The position numbers and the translations under genes are program-made. DNA of 40,898 bases from Geobacteraceae bacterium (GTDB taxonomy: Bacteria; Desulfobacterota; Desulfuromonadia; Geobacterales; Geobacteraceae), in contig JAMXLF010000067.1 of the NCBI GenBank assembly GCA_024281055.1, forward strand, positions 1 through 40,898, given 5' to 3'. This document shows positions 1 to 12,887 of this stretch, in pieces (position 1 is the stretch's first letter; the number at the start of each line of letters is the position of its first letter). The notes below the pieces were generated by a model, which searched no databases, was not told the origin of the DNA, and worked only from the letters and a program-made list of their open reading frames with translations.

Positions 1-1728
<1,728 letters not shown>

Positions 1729-1759
1729 AGCGGTGCTGCTTGCGCCCCGCCTGTCCCGC

Positions 1760-4700
1760 CTATCCGTCTAGAAGGGCGCGGATCGCCTTCAGGAGGTTGT
1801 CTGGCAGGATTGGTTTGGCGATGACCGTCACATCACATCCCATGGCGGTCCGGTCCTGAAGGATGTCGTAGGAATAGCCGCTCATGAAACAGATCTTTGC
1901 CGCTGGGTTCAGCCGCCGTATCTCGTCGTAGGCCTCCTTACCATTCTTCTTCGGCATGACCGCGTCGAGGATGACGAGAGCGATTTGCTCCCTGTGTTCG
2001 CGGTACTGTTCTACCGCCTCGTCCCCGTCCATGGCTGCTAACACCCGATACCCCTCCGTTTCGAGAATCAACTTGGTGATTTCCATGACCTGCTGGTCGT
2101 CTTCGGCGAGGAGTATCGTCTCGCTTCCACCTGCGGGGCCACAAGTGCGGGTCTCTTCCGGCAGTTTTCCGGCAGGTGCCACTGCCGGGAGGTAGACGGT
2201 GAAGGATGTGCCCCGTCCCTCCTCGCTCTGACAACGGATGAAACCGTTGTGCTGGGCGACGATTCCGTGGACGATTGCCAGACCAAGCCCAGTCCCCTTC
2301 CCCACCTCCTTGGTCGTGAAGAACGGCTCGAAGATCTTCGCCCGGGTCTCTTCGTCCATGCCGCTGCCGGTATCACTTACCGTGAAGCAGACGTGGAGGC
2401 CGGTATTGCCGTAGCCGCAGGCCTCGATGAATGGCCGGCCGATCTCCTCGAAATCGGTGGCGATGGTGAGCCTCCCGCCGCACGGCATTGCGTCACGGGC
2501 GTTGGCCGCCAGGTTTATGAGGACCTGCTGCAGCTGGTTTGCGTCGACAACGGCCACCGGCTCCCCCGGGCTTAACTCCAGGGTCAGCTCGATGTCCTCG
2601 CCGATGATCCGGGCAAGGAGCGCATGCACGCTTTTTACAACGTCGTTGATGTCCGTGGGGGCCAGCTCCAGGGTCTGTTTGCGGCTGTAAGCGAGAAGCC
2701 CCCGGGTCAGGCCGGCGGCCCGGGCCGCCGAAGCCAGTATCCCGTTCACATAATCGCGGGGCTTGTCTCCCTCCAACGTCTTCTCTAGAAGACTCGCAAA
2801 GCTGGTAATAACTTGGAGCACGTTATTGAAGTCATGGGCGACTCCACCGGCCAGCAGCCCTATGGCCTCCATCTTCTGCGCCTGGAACAGCTGCCCTTTG
2901 AGTTTCTCCCTTTCCTCCTCTGCCATCCTTCGTTCGGTGATGTCGCGTAATGTGGAGATGATGCCGATAATCTCACCGTTTGAATTCCGCAGCGGCGCAT
3001 AAGAGTCAGCAAACCAGCCCGAGCGGCCAGTCCGCGGGAAATGGTACGTAATGTCGGCAGGGGGGGACGCTTGCCCGACCAGAGCCTTTTCAAGCCGGTC
3101 CACAACCCCAGATTCGACCAGACACGGAAAGAGTTCCCAAGGATGCCCCCCCAGCACCTCGTCCGCCGGCAGGCCGCTTAGCTCTGTCATGAACGGATTC
3201 CACAGCTGGTAACGCAGGTCCCTGCCATGGACGATGACCCCTTCTCCGATGCAGTCGATTATCTGCTGGTTGAACAGGCTCGACTCGCGCAGCGCCTCGT
3301 CGCTCCTCAGCTTCGCCAGGGCAATTGCGACGTAGGACACGAGGTTTTCCATCAGGGCAATTTTTTCTGCGGTGAAACGCCCCTTCCGCTTGTCATTGAA
3401 CTGGATCAGGCCAAATGTTGTATCTTGCGTGCGCAGCGGGATCAGGGCCACCGACTCGTATCCCTCGCCGTTGCAGCGGTTACGCGTTCGCGCCAGGCGC
3501 TCCGCTTCCGTCGTGCTCGCCAGCAGTTCCGTCGTGCAATTCGACCAGAAACTGCCGTGCGCGGTGAAAAACGGCCTGGTCGGATCGAAACGGCCGCAGA
3601 GGATGTTGCCGCACATGCAGTCGAGAGCCGGATGGCCCGTGCCGTCGCGCACCATTTCCCCTGCCGGGTCCGTCGCGCAGACACTGTTTTCAGCCAGCAC
3701 GAAGTCATCGGGAAAGCCGCGCGTCTCGTAGTAGGGAAAGTCGGCCCCTTCGCGCAGCCGCATTCCCACCGCTTCGCAACCGGTGGACTGCTGAAAAAAG
3801 CACAGAAGCTCCCGCATCAATTCCCGTGAGCTCCCCGCCCTGTTGCAGATATCCAGTAGCTCAATCGTGGCTTCCCGCGCCTCTTCCGCCCGCTTGCGCT
3901 GGTTGATCACATCGAAGACGGCGACAAAGCTCCCCATTTCCGGGCTGTACACGGAGATAGAAAACCACTCATCCAGAGGCTCTACATATGTTTCAAACCT
4001 CTCCGGCTCACCGGTCGAAGCCACCCTGCCGTAAATTTCAAACAGCTGCGGATTGGACTGCTGGACGCCCGGGATGACCTCGCTGGCCCGTTTTCCGACA
4101 ACATCCCGCAATCCCGTCAATTGTTCAAATTGCTCGTTGACGTTGAGGTAGATGAAATCCTGCGGCCGATCGTCTTCATACAGCATCCGGCAGTAGGCCA
4201 ATCCTTCCAGCATGTTCTTGAACAACGAGCGATAGCGTGCTTCGCTTTCCCGGAGCGCCTCCTCGGCGTTCTTGAGCTCGGTGATGTCCCAGTTCGTGCC
4301 GAGCATGCGCACCGCCCGGCCCGAGGCGTCACGCTGTACCAAGCCCGTGGCTTTGATGTGGCGGACGGTCCGGTCCGGCCACATCACTCGAAAATCGGTG
4401 TCGAATTCCTTCTCGCCATGCAGGGCCATCTGGACTTCTTCGTCCGCCCGGGGCAGGTCCTTCGGATGGACGCTCGCCTGCCAGGCCTCGTAAGCGCCGA
4501 TTTCGGGCATGATGCCGTACAGACGGTACATGGTGTCGTCCCACGAAAGCCTGTTGTTATCGACGTCTAGGTCCCAGATGCCGACGTTTGCCGTACGGGT
4601 GGCCAGCAGGAGCCGGTCGGAAATTCGCCGGAGATACTCCTCCGCCCGTTTGCGTGCGGTGATGTCGTGGCAGAATGCCATGAAATGTGCATCCGTGATC

Positions 4701-5011
4701 ATGGTGGCATGCAGGGAAACCCAAATCAGGTTGCCGTCGCGCTTCCTCAACCGGTATTCGCCTTCGATATCTCTCCCAACGGTCAGAGCGGCGAAATCCC
4801 GGAGCACCGCTCTATGCTCCTCCTCCGGAGTGATGTCAAAGATCTGCACTCCTGCCAGTGTGGCGGCGTCATAACCCAACATCTTCAGGGCCGCTGGATT
4901 GAAATCCACACAACGGCCGTGCCGGTCGGCCACGAACAAGGCCAGCGGGGTCTGTTCGACGTAAGTACGGAACCGGCCCTCGTTTTCACGAAGCTCATCT
5001 TCTGTCCGCAT
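1760..5011 (-). CDS. Hybrid sensor histidine kinase, PAS-PAS-PAS-GAF-PAS-HisKA-HATPase-REC
   Basis: Multi-sensor hybrid histidine kinase of 1083 residues. In order: three PAS domains (about 14-124, 133-247, 262-370), a GAF domain (about 385-565), a fourth PAS (578-695), a HisKA dimerisation domain with phospho-acceptor His726 in [12 protein letters not shown], an ATPase domain with DTGSGMD and GTGLGLAIV boxes, and a C-terminal receiver domain with phospho-acceptor Asp1016 in ILDAVMP. No transmembrane segment is evident, so it is probably cytosolic. The GAF carries a cysteine cluster (C465, C467, C472, C491), suggesting metal or redox sensing (inference). I chose the ATG at 5011 because AAAGGGA lies just upstream; an in-frame TTG at 5077 lacks a good ribosome site. 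No partner response regulator is adjacent. The gene is 77 bases downstream of glnE and may be co-transcribed. Confidence 0.93.
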   Translation of the reverse strand: MRTEDELRENEGRFRTYVEQTPLALFVADRHGRCVDFNPAALKMLGYDAATLAGVQIFDITPEEEHRAVLRDFAALTVGRDIEGEYRLRKRDGNLIWVSLHATMITDAHFMAFCHDITARKRAEEYLRRISDRLLLATRTANVGIWDLDVDNNRLSWDDTMYRLYGIMPEIGAYEAWQASVHPKDLPRADEEVQMALHGEKEFDTDFRVMWPDRTVRHIKATGLVQRDASGRAVRMLGTNWDITELKNAEEALRESEARYRSLFKNMLEGLAYCRMLYEDDRPQDFIYLNVNEQFEQLTGLRDVVGKRASEVIPGVQQSNPQLFEIYGRVASTGEPERFETYVEPLDEWFSISVYSPEMGSFVAVFDVINQRKRAEEAREATIELLDICNRAGSSRELMRELLCFFQQSTGCEAVGMRLREGADFPYYETRGFPDDFVLAENSVCATDPAGEMVRDGTGHPALDCMCGNILCGRFDPTRPFFTAHGSFWSNCTTELLASTTEAERLARTRNRCNGEGYESVALIPLRTQDTTFGLIQFNDKRKGRFTAEKIALMENLVSYVAIALAKLRSDEALRESSLFNQQIIDCIGEGVIVHGRDLRYQLWNPFMTELSGLPADEVLGGHPWELFPCLVESGVVDRLEKALVGQASPPADITYHFPRTGRSGWFADSYAPLRNSNGEIIGIISTLRDITERRMAEEEREKLKGQLFQAQKMEAIGLLAGGVAHDFNNVLQVITSFASLLEKTLEGDKPRDYVNGILASAARAAGLTRGLLAYSRKQTLELAPTDINDVVKSVHALLARIIGEDIELTLELSPGEPVAVVDANQLQQVLINLAANARDAMPCGGRLTIATDFEEIGRPFIEACGYGNTGLHVCFTVSDTGSGMDEETRAKIFEPFFTTKEVGKGTGLGLAIVHGIVAQHNGFIRCQSEEGRGTSFTVYLPAVAPAGKLPEETRTCGPAGGSETILLAEDDQQVMEITKLILETEGYRVLAAMDGDEAVEQYREHREQIALVILDAVMPKKNGKEAYDEIRRLNPAAKICFMSGYSYDILQDRTAMGCDVTVIAKPILPDNLLKAIRALLDG

Positions 5012-5088
5012 CCGTTGTCCCTTTTCCCATGAGGCTGTCTCATGTTCTGCGCAGTTCCGACGTAGGACGACTTTCAACAGAGGTTACT

Positions 5089-8000
5089 TTATGGATTCAA
5101 TATCCTGGTATACACTTTCCGCACCGCTTCAGTCGTGGCCTCGTAATCGGCCATGAGGACATCGCCCGGGTTCTTCAGCTTCGGATCGTAGCCGATACGG
5201 CGCGCCAGCTTGTTCAGGTACTTCTGCGGCCCGCCGAGGTCGTTCATGGAGTAGTCGTGGATGATGCGGAGCCGGTTTTCGAGGCGGCGGAGGAATTTGT
5301 ACCCCGCGAGGAGCGCTTCGAAATCTTCCGCCGGCAGAAGGCCGCAGGAACGCATCGCCTTGAGGGCCGTCAAGGTGCTCGTGCTGCGAATGTCCGGGGA
5401 ATCCTTCCCATGCCTGAGCTGGAGATACTGGACCACGAACTCCACGTCCACCATCCCTCCCCGGCCGGTCTTGATGTTGTAGCTTCCTGCGCTCTCTTTC
5501 GCGATCTCCACCTCCATCCGCATCCGCAGACGATGGATCTCGCTGCGCACCGTCTCGTCGGCGCCGGTGCCGTAAACCGCGTGCCTGATGATCTCCGCGA
5601 TGTTCGCCGTGAGCGGCTCGTCGCCCACTACCACCCGCGCCTTGGTCAATGCCTGGCGTTCCCAGATCTGTGCTTCTTTCCGGTGGTACTCCTTGAAGGA
5701 ATCGAGGGAGGTGACGAGCGGCCCGGCATTGCCGGACGGGCGAAGCCGCGTGTCGATCTTGTAGACGTACCCTTCCCGGGTGGCGGTGGTGAGGATGGAG
5801 ATGATTTTCTGCCCGAGCTTGGCGAAATACTCGTGGTTGGTGATCTGCTTTTCACCGTCGGTCATCCCCTGGCGGTCGTAGATGTAGATTATGTCCAGGT
5901 CCGAGTGGTAGTTGAGCTCCCGTCCCCCCATCTTACCCAGGCCGACGACGGCGAAGCTCGCCTCCCGTGTCGTTCCCTCCACGTCCCGCCAAGTGGGCCG
6001 GCCGAAGCGGGCAAGCTCCTGCCGTGCCATGCGATTGGCGGCGGCGAGACAGACATCCGCCAGGTCCGAGAGCTGGATGGCTGCCTCGGTCTGCCCCAGC
6101 TTGCCATAGATGTCGTTCATGCCGATCCGGAGGAACTCCTCGTGGCGGAAGCGGCGGAGCACGTCGAGCCGTTCCTCGAAATCGGCCGCCTGGGCGATGA
6201 GGGTGGCGAGCTCTTCCTCCATGACGTCCCGCGCCTTGAGGAACGACGAGTAGGAGCGGGAGACCATGCTGTCGAGGAGTTCCGGGTGGCTGATGAAAAT
6301 CTTGGAGAGAAATTCCGACGTGCCGAACAGGGAGACGACGAGCTTGAGGATTTCCCGGTTCTCGGCGAGGAGGGCGTAGAAGGTTGAGCGTGAGCCGACG
6401 GCGCTCAAGAACCGGTCGAGGTTGGTGAGCGCCATGTCGGGGGCGGGCGAGGCGAAAATCTCCTGCAGCAGGAGCGGGGCGATCTTCTCCAGCAGGCGCC
6501 GGGCCCGCTCGGTGAGGTGAGCCCGCGGGGGACCGTCGCGCAGGAGCAGGAGGTTGTCGTAGGCGATGTCCACATTCTCGAACCGTCGCTCAGCCAACAT
6601 GTCCTTGACAAGGTCGGGGTCGGCCTTGGGGTCGAAGAAGAGATAGACTTCCGGCCGGACCTCCTCGCGCAGCTTTTCATCGCGGGAGAGAAACAGCCCG
6701 CCGTAGATCGCGGAGACTTTTCTGCGATGGGTCTCCAGGATGCCGCTAAAACGCTCCAGGCCATTGGCCCGCAGGTAGCCGCACCGCCGGGCCAGCGCCC
6801 TCAATTCCTCCTCTTTTCGCGGCAAGGAGTGGGTCTGACGTTCCTGAACCACCTGGATCCGGTGCTCGACGGTGCGGAGAAAGCGGTAGGCCTCGCAGAG
6901 TGCGGTGCAGTCCTCCTCCCCGATGAGCCGGGCGTCGCGCAGGGTCGCCAGTGCCTCCAGGGAATTCCTCCGCCGCAGCGCGGGATTCTTACCGGCGTAG
7001 ACGAGCTGCAGGGCCTGGATGAAGAACTCGATCTCCCGGATCCCCCCACGGCCGAGCTTGATGTTGTACTCCCCCTCCCGCTCCCTGGCCAGCGAGGCGT
7101 CGATCTTCATCTTCATGGCCATCATGTCTTCCACCAGGTTGTAGTCCAGGTACTTGCGGTAGATGAACGGCTGGATGAGGCGTAAAAGCTGTTCTCCAAC
7201 CTCCATGGAGCCGGCCACGGGCCGGGCCTTGAGCATGGCCGCCCGTTCCCACGACTGTCCCCAGTATTCGTAGTAGGTCTCGGCGGAGCGGAGCGAAACC
7301 GCCATGTCGCCGTTTTTCCCCTCGGGGCGCAGCCCAAGGTCGACCCGGAAGACGAACCCGTCATCGGTGACCTGGGCGATGGCCCGGGTGATCATCTCCG
7401 CCTGCTTCACGAAAAAGGCGTGGAGAGTGGCCTTTCCCCTGATCCCTCCCTGGCCGTCAGGGATCCCGGCGGTTTCTCCCCGGTCGGAGGAGTAGAAGTA
7501 GATGACGTCGATGTCGGAGGAGAAGTTGAGTTCCCGGCCGCCGAATTTTCCCATCCCCATGACAACCAGGTCCGCCTCCCGCAGTCCCTGGGGGGTCTCC
7601 ATGAGGGGAATGCCATGTTCGGCCACAAGAGTGCGGCGGGTCACCTCGTGGGCAACCTGGAGGGTGGCGGCGGCAAGGGCGGAGAGCTCTGCGGTCACCT
7701 CCTCGAGGGGGGCGAGACCGGTCAGGTCGCGGGTGGCGATGCGGAGGATCTCGGCGTACTTGAATCGGCGCAGGACCGGCAGAAGTGCGGAGTAGTCGAG
7801 GTCCGGGGGAAGCTGTGCCCTGAGGGCGGTCAAGGCCTCCGCCTCGTTCCGCCGCACTTCGATTTCTTTGGCAGTGAAGAGACGACGGAAGTATGCCGGG
7901 TCGCGGCAGATGATGTTCACGAGAAACGGCGAGGCCCCGCAAACGGTGAGGAGTTGGGTGAGCCGCCCCTTGCGGGCACAGACGGCGCGCAGTTCTTCCG

Positions 8001-8259
8001 GGGGAATGACAGTGCTGATGCGCTCAAGGTTGTTCAGGGCCATGTCCGGCATGGCGCTGGCAAGGGCCGCGAGGGCGATGGTGCGGACGCACTCGGGGGG
8101 GAGGCTGTAGGCGAGGAGACGCAGGTTGGTGGCGGACCGGGCGCCGTAAGCGAAACCCCGGGATTCCAGGAACGTTACCAGTTGGCGGTCGCCGTCCGAT
8201 TCGGGATCGGCGGCGAGTGCCGCCTGGAGCCCCTCGTGGAATTCCGCGGCACGGTTCAT
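5089..8259 (-). CDS. glnE: Bifunctional glutamine synthetase adenylyltransferase/deadenylase
   Basis: GlnE adenylylates and deadenylylates glutamine synthetase according to PII state and so sets nitrogen assimilation activity; it is cytoplasmic. Both nucleotidyltransferase halves are intact: the N-terminal one has [17 protein letters not shown] (Asp pair near 249-251) and the C-terminal one has [17 protein letters not shown] (near 780-790). Each half is followed by a conserved [10 protein letters not shown] or [13 protein letters not shown] stretch. At 1056 residues it is longer than the enterobacterial enzyme of about 946. The ATG at 8259 overlaps the mtnA stop as ATGA, so translation is probably coupled to mtnA. 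The link between nitrogen control and methionine salvage is likely only operon economy. Confidence 0.96.
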   Translation of the reverse strand: MNRAAEFHEGLQAALAADPESDGDRQLVTFLESRGFAYGARSATNLRLLAYSLPPECVRTIALAALASAMPDMALNNLERISTVIPPEELRAVCARKGRLTQLLTVCGASPFLVNIICRDPAYFRRLFTAKEIEVRRNEAEALTALRAQLPPDLDYSALLPVLRRFKYAEILRIATRDLTGLAPLEEVTAELSALAAATLQVAHEVTRRTLVAEHGIPLMETPQGLREADLVVMGMGKFGGRELNFSSDIDVIYFYSSDRGETAGIPDGQGGIRGKATLHAFFVKQAEMITRAIAQVTDDGFVFRVDLGLRPEGKNGDMAVSLRSAETYYEYWGQSWERAAMLKARPVAGSMEVGEQLLRLIQPFIYRKYLDYNLVEDMMAMKMKIDASLAREREGEYNIKLGRGGIREIEFFIQALQLVYAGKNPALRRRNSLEALATLRDARLIGEEDCTALCEAYRFLRTVEHRIQVVQERQTHSLPRKEEELRALARRCGYLRANGLERFSGILETHRRKVSAIYGGLFLSRDEKLREEVRPEVYLFFDPKADPDLVKDMLAERRFENVDIAYDNLLLLRDGPPRAHLTERARRLLEKIAPLLLQEIFASPAPDMALTNLDRFLSAVGSRSTFYALLAENREILKLVVSLFGTSEFLSKIFISHPELLDSMVSRSYSSFLKARDVMEEELATLIAQAADFEERLDVLRRFRHEEFLRIGMNDIYGKLGQTEAAIQLSDLADVCLAAANRMARQELARFGRPTWRDVEGTTREASFAVVGLGKMGGRELNYHSDLDIIYIYDRQGMTDGEKQITNHEYFAKLGQKIISILTTATREGYVYKIDTRLRPSGNAGPLVTSLDSFKEYHRKEAQIWERQALTKARVVVGDEPLTANIAEIIRHAVYGTGADETVRSEIHRLRMRMEVEIAKESAGSYNIKTGRGGMVDVEFVVQYLQLRHGKDSPDIRSTSTLTALKAMRSCGLLPAEDFEALLAGYKFLRRLENRLRIIHDYSMNDLGGPQKYLNKLARRIGYDPKLKNPGDVLMADYEATTEAVRKVYTRILNP

Positions 8260-9296
8260 TGTCCCACCAGCGCCCGCAGTCCCTTCTCGAAATCTCCTCG
8301 TACCACTCCTTTTTCCGTGATGATGCCGGCGATGTACTTGGCCGGAGTAACGTCGAAGGCGGGGTTGCGGACCTTGATCCCCTCCGGGGCCACGGGATAG
8401 CCCTGGAGATGGGTCACCTCATGGGCATGGCGCTCCTCGATGGGGATTTCGTCGCCGTTTTTCAGGGAAAGGTCGAGGGTGGAGACCGGGGCGGCCACAT
8501 AGAAGGGGACGCGGTTTTCGCGGGCAAGGACCGCGACGCTGTAGGTACCGATCTTGTTGGCCGTATCGCCGTTGGCGGCGATACGGTCGGCTCCCACCAC
8601 CACGCAGTCGATCTCGCCCCGCTTCATGAAGAAGCCGGCCATGTTGTCGGCGATGAGGGTCACCGGGATCCCCTCTTTCAACAGCTCCCAGGCGGTGAGC
8701 CGTGCACCTTGGAGCCAGGGGCGGGTCTCGTCGGCAAAGACCTGGATCTTTTTCCCCGCTTCGTGGGCCGCGCGGATGACCCCCAGAGCGGTGCCGTAAC
8801 CGGCCGTGGCGAGGCCCCCCGCGTTGCAGTGGGTGAGGACGGTAGCCCCCTCCCGGATGAGGGCTGCGCCGTTTCTGCCGATGGCGCGACAGATCTGCAG
8901 GTCCTCCTGTTCGATGCTGATAGCCTCGGCCTTCAGGATCTGGCGGATGGAGTTGAGGTCCTTGTCCTTGTGTGCCTCGGCGGTCCGCTTCATCCGCTGG
9001 ATGGCCCAGAAGAGGTTGACGGCGGTCGGTCGGGTCCGCGCCAGCACGTCGCAGACGTTATCCAGCTGCCGGAAGAATGACTCGTGGGTGTCGGCGATGA
9101 TGTCCCGGGCACCGAGGGCGACCCCCATGGCGGCAGCCACTCCGATGGCGGGAGCTCCCCGGATGACCATCCCCTTGATCGCCTCGGCCACGCTCCGGAA
9201 GTCGTCGTACTCGTTGTAGACCTCTTCGCCCGGCAGGCGGGTCTGGTCGATCATCACCACCTTGTTGTCGCGCCATTCGATCGTGCGGAAAGACAT
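8256..9296 (-). CDS. mtnA: S-methyl-5-thioribose-1-phosphate isomerase
   Basis: MtnA converts 5-methylthioribose-1-phosphate to 5-methylthioribulose-1-phosphate in methionine salvage. It belongs to the eIF2B-alpha/MtnA fold. The 346-residue length is normal. Visible signatures are [31 protein letters not shown] with catalytic Cys157, [18 protein letters not shown] with catalytic Asp237, and [12 protein letters not shown] near the C-terminus. CGGAGA lies eight bases before the ATG. It overlaps glnE by four bases and follows gatB across an 87-base gap holding a heptamer repeat array. No other salvage genes are in the window. In bacteria lacking the rest of the pathway, MtnA can serve 5-deoxyribose salvage, so the exact pathway is not settled here. 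Confidence 0.96.
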   Translation of the reverse strand: MSFRTIEWRDNKVVMIDQTRLPGEEVYNEYDDFRSVAEAIKGMVIRGAPAIGVAAAMGVALGARDIIADTHESFFRQLDNVCDVLARTRPTAVNLFWAIQRMKRTAEAHKDKDLNSIRQILKAEAISIEQEDLQICRAIGRNGAALIREGATVLTHCNAGGLATAGYGTALGVIRAAHEAGKKIQVFADETRPWLQGARLTAWELLKEGIPVTLIADNMAGFFMKRGEIDCVVVGADRIAANGDTANKIGTYSVAVLARENRVPFYVAAPVSTLDLSLKNGDEIPIEERHAHEVTHLQGYPVAPEGIKVRNPAFDVTPAKYIAGIITEKGVVRGDFEKGLRALVGQ

Positions 9297-9310
9297 CGTG
9301 TTTCTCCGTT

Positions 9311-9378
9311 AAGGTTCAAGGTTCAAGGTTCAAGGTTCAAGGTTTACAACATTGAACGTCGAACATTGAACGTTGAAC
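9311..9378. repeat. Palindromic heptamer array A (4+4 units)
   Basis: The gap between the gatB stop and mtnA start holds four tandem AAGGTTC heptamers (9311-9338, with a degenerate fifth AAGGTTT to 9345), a short centre, then four inverted heptamers of form RTYGAAC (9351-9378). GTTCAA of the left arm pairs with TTGAAC of the right, so the whole can fold into one long imperfect hairpin. A second array of the same design lies at 12814-12882. No spacers are present, so it is not CRISPR. Confidence 0.85.
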
Positions 9379-9383
9379 GGCTC

Positions 9384-10823
9384 TTAGCCTTTGAGTTTTT
9401 TGAGCAGGAGTTCGTTCACCAGCGCCGGGTTCGCTTTCCCTTTGCTTGCCCGCATCACCTGTCCGACGAAGAAGCCAAAGACCTTTTCTTTGCCGCCGCG
9501 GAACTCCTCCACCTGGCCCTGGTTGGCCGCCATCACCTCGTCGATAATCCGCTCGATCTCTCCGGTGTCGGAGACCTGGACAAGACCCTTGTCCGCGACG
9601 ATCTTTGCCGGTTCCTGGCCGGTCTGCCACATCTCGTCGAACACCGTCTTGGCGATCTTGCCGGAGATGGTCCCCGCGTCGATCAGCTTCAGTAGCTCAG
9701 CCAGGCGCTGGGGCGTCACCGGGCAGGCGGTGATGGCGAGGCCGCTGTCGTTGAGCCCGCGGGTCACCTCCCCCATCACCCAGTTGGCCAGCGGCTTCGC
9801 CTGGGGGTAGAGAGCGAGGCATGCCTCGAAGTACTCGGCCAGCTCGCGGCTGGCGGTGAGCACCTCGGCGTCGTAGGCCGGCAGCTCCAGTTCCTCCTGG
9901 TAGCGCTTCCGCTTGAGGTCGGGGAGTTCGGGAAGGGAGAGCTCCACCTCCTCCACCCAGTCGGGAGAGATGACCAGCGGCACCAGGTCGGGGTCGGGGA
10001 AGTAGCGGTAGTCGTGGGCTTCCTCCTTGCCGCGCATGGAGCGGGTCATCCCCGAATTGGGATCGAACAGGCGGGTCTCCTGGACGACCTTTCCCCCCTC
10101 CTCGATGAGGTCGATCTGGCGCTCGATCTCGTACTCGATCGCCTGCTTCACGAAGCGAAAGGAGTTGACGTTCTTGATCTCGGCCCGGGTGCCGAAGGTC
10201 GTCGACCCCACCGGCATCACCGAAACATTGGCGTCGCAGCGGAAGCTTCCCTCTTCCATGTTCCCGTCGCAGATGCCGAGGTAGACCACGATCTGGTGGA
10301 GCTTCCGGAGGTAGGCCACGGCCTCGTCGGCGCTGCGCAGGTCGGGCTCGGAGACCACTTCCAGAAGGGGCGTGCAGGCCCGGTTGAGGTCGACCCCGGA
10401 GCCTGAGCCGAGTCCCGGAACGTCGCCGTGGACGAGCTTGCCGGCGTCCTCCTCCATGTGGATCCGCGTGATGCCGATCCGCTTCGTCCCCCACTCTCCC
10501 TCGATGTCCAGGTGCCCCGCCGTGCAGATGGGGAGCTCGTACTGGCTGATCTGGTACCCCTTGGGGAGGTCGGGGTAAAAATAATTCTTCCGGGCGAAGA
10601 CGCTCTTTTCGGCGATCGTGCAGTTTGTGGCGAGCCCGGCGCGGATGGCGAACTCCACCACCTTGCGGTTCAGGACCGGGAGCGCGCCGGGGAGCCCCAG
10701 GCAGACCGGACAGGTCTGGGAGTTGGGGGAGGCGCCGAACTTCGTCGAGCAGCCGCAGAAGATCTTGGTGTTGGTGAGGAGCTGGACGTGGACTTCGAGG
10801 CCGATGACGGGCTGAAATTTCAT
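9384..10823 (-). CDS. gatB: Asp-tRNA(Asn)/Glu-tRNA(Gln) amidotransferase subunit B
   Basis: GatB is the tRNA-binding and kinase subunit of the GatCAB amidotransferase. It phosphorylates the misacylated Glu or Asp on tRNA-Gln or tRNA-Asn before amidation with ammonia from GatA. The 479-residue length is normal. The N-terminus [15 protein letters not shown] is diagnostic; the zinc-site cysteines are C23, C25, C38 and C41 ([17 protein letters not shown]). [20 protein letters not shown] is the cradle-domain signature, and the C-terminal YqeY-like tail domain ends in [14 protein letters not shown] precedes the ATG. It is the third gene of a gatC-gatA-gatB run, separated from gatA by a REP-like palindrome. 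Confidence 0.97.
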   Translation of the reverse strand: MKFQPVIGLEVHVQLLTNTKIFCGCSTKFGASPNSQTCPVCLGLPGALPVLNRKVVEFAIRAGLATNCTIAEKSVFARKNYFYPDLPKGYQISQYELPICTAGHLDIEGEWGTKRIGITRIHMEEDAGKLVHGDVPGLGSGSGVDLNRACTPLLEVVSEPDLRSADEAVAYLRKLHQIVVYLGICDGNMEEGSFRCDANVSVMPVGSTTFGTRAEIKNVNSFRFVKQAIEYEIERQIDLIEEGGKVVQETRLFDPNSGMTRSMRGKEEAHDYRYFPDPDLVPLVISPDWVEEVELSLPELPDLKRKRYQEELELPAYDAEVLTASRELAEYFEACLALYPQAKPLANWVMGEVTRGLNDSGLAITACPVTPQRLAELLKLIDAGTISGKIAKTVFDEMWQTGQEPAKIVADKGLVQVSDTGEIERIIDEVMAANQGQVEEFRGGKEKVFGFFVGQVMRASKGKANPALVNELLLKKLKG

Positions 10824-10849
10824 GGATGATTCTCCGGGTATCGGTTTAC

Positions 10850-10877
10850 GTGGGGGCGACCGGCCGGTCGCCCCTAC
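10850..10877. repeat. GC-rich REP-like palindrome between gatA and gatB
   Basis: A 28-base dyad with 14-base arms and only one non-Watson-Crick pair (G52/T75 in the last two digits); the core is GGGGCGACCGG followed directly by its complement. It lies between the gatA stop and gatB start. There is no run of T after it on the transcribed strand, so it is more like a REP element or processing hairpin than an intrinsic terminator. Copy number elsewhere cannot be judged from this window. Confidence 0.75.
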
Positions 10878-10884
10878 AACCCAT

Positions 10885-12342
<1,458 letters not shown>

Positions 12343-12456
12343 GGATGATTTCCTTGCAGGGGCAAACTTGTGTGTTTCCCTTTTTGCGATCACTAGGATC
12401 GAGGTTTTGCCCACCTGGCGCGAGATGGTCGGAAGACCGCGCCCGCCACGTGAAAA

Positions 12457-12744
12457 TTATTCGATCACCTTCGGCACCCGGAAGAACCCGTCCACCCGGT
12501 CCGGGGCGTTGGCCATGGCGTTGTCGGTGCCGATGGACGGCCGCTCTTCGTCGGCGCGGAAGGCGTTTTCCACCGGCACCGCATGGGAGGTGGGGGTGAT
12601 CCCCGTGGTGTCCAGCTCGTTGAGCTTGTCCACGTAGGCGAGAATGGCGTCCATCTGGCCGGTGAAGATTTCCGCCTCCTCGGCGGAGAGTTCCAGGCGG
12701 GCGAGCCGCGCAACGTGCTCCACTTCTGCTCGGGTTATTTTCAT
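12457..12744 (-). CDS. gatC: Asp-tRNA(Asn)/Glu-tRNA(Gln) amidotransferase subunit C
   Basis: GatC is the small belt subunit that stabilises GatA against GatB. At 95 residues it is the normal size. The family signatures are the opening EVEHVARLARLELSAEE, the middle LNELDTTGITPTSH and the C-terminal APDRVDGFFRVPKVIE. GGAG lies eight bases before the ATG. The 114-base gap to gatA holds no gene or clear signal. It is the first gene of the gat set; the 143-base gap before it carries the second heptamer array and could also hold a promoter, but I see no convincing one. Confidence 0.96.
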   Translation of the reverse strand: MKITRAEVEHVARLARLELSAEEAEIFTGQMDAILAYVDKLNELDTTGITPTSHAVPVENAFRADEERPSIGTDNAMANAPDRVDGFFRVPKVIE

Positions 12745-12813
12745 GGTCTGCTCCAGGAAGAAATCTCAACGGAAAACGCATTTTTTTACCACGAATGGGG
12801 GGAAAACACAACC

Positions 12814-12882
12814 GGTTCAAGGTTCAACGTTCAAGGTTCAAGGTTGATCAACTTTGAACGTTGAACGTTGAACATTGAACGG
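12814..12882. repeat. Palindromic heptamer array B (4+4 units)
   Basis: Five bases beyond the pcrA stop lie four heptamers of form SGTTCAA (12814-12841), a perfect palindromic centre GTTGATCAAC, then four inverted heptamers NTTGAAC (12853-12880) and GG. It has the same architecture and unit as the array at 9311-9378 but is more regular. It can form a hairpin of about 34 base pairs in pcrA-gatC read-through RNA. There is no T tract beyond it. Confidence 0.88.
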
Positions 12883-12887
12883 ATTTT

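Noticed and set aside
5029-8400. Long plus-strand frames opposite glnE
   Set aside because: Shadows of the minus-strand glnE codons; no motifs and no ribosome sites.
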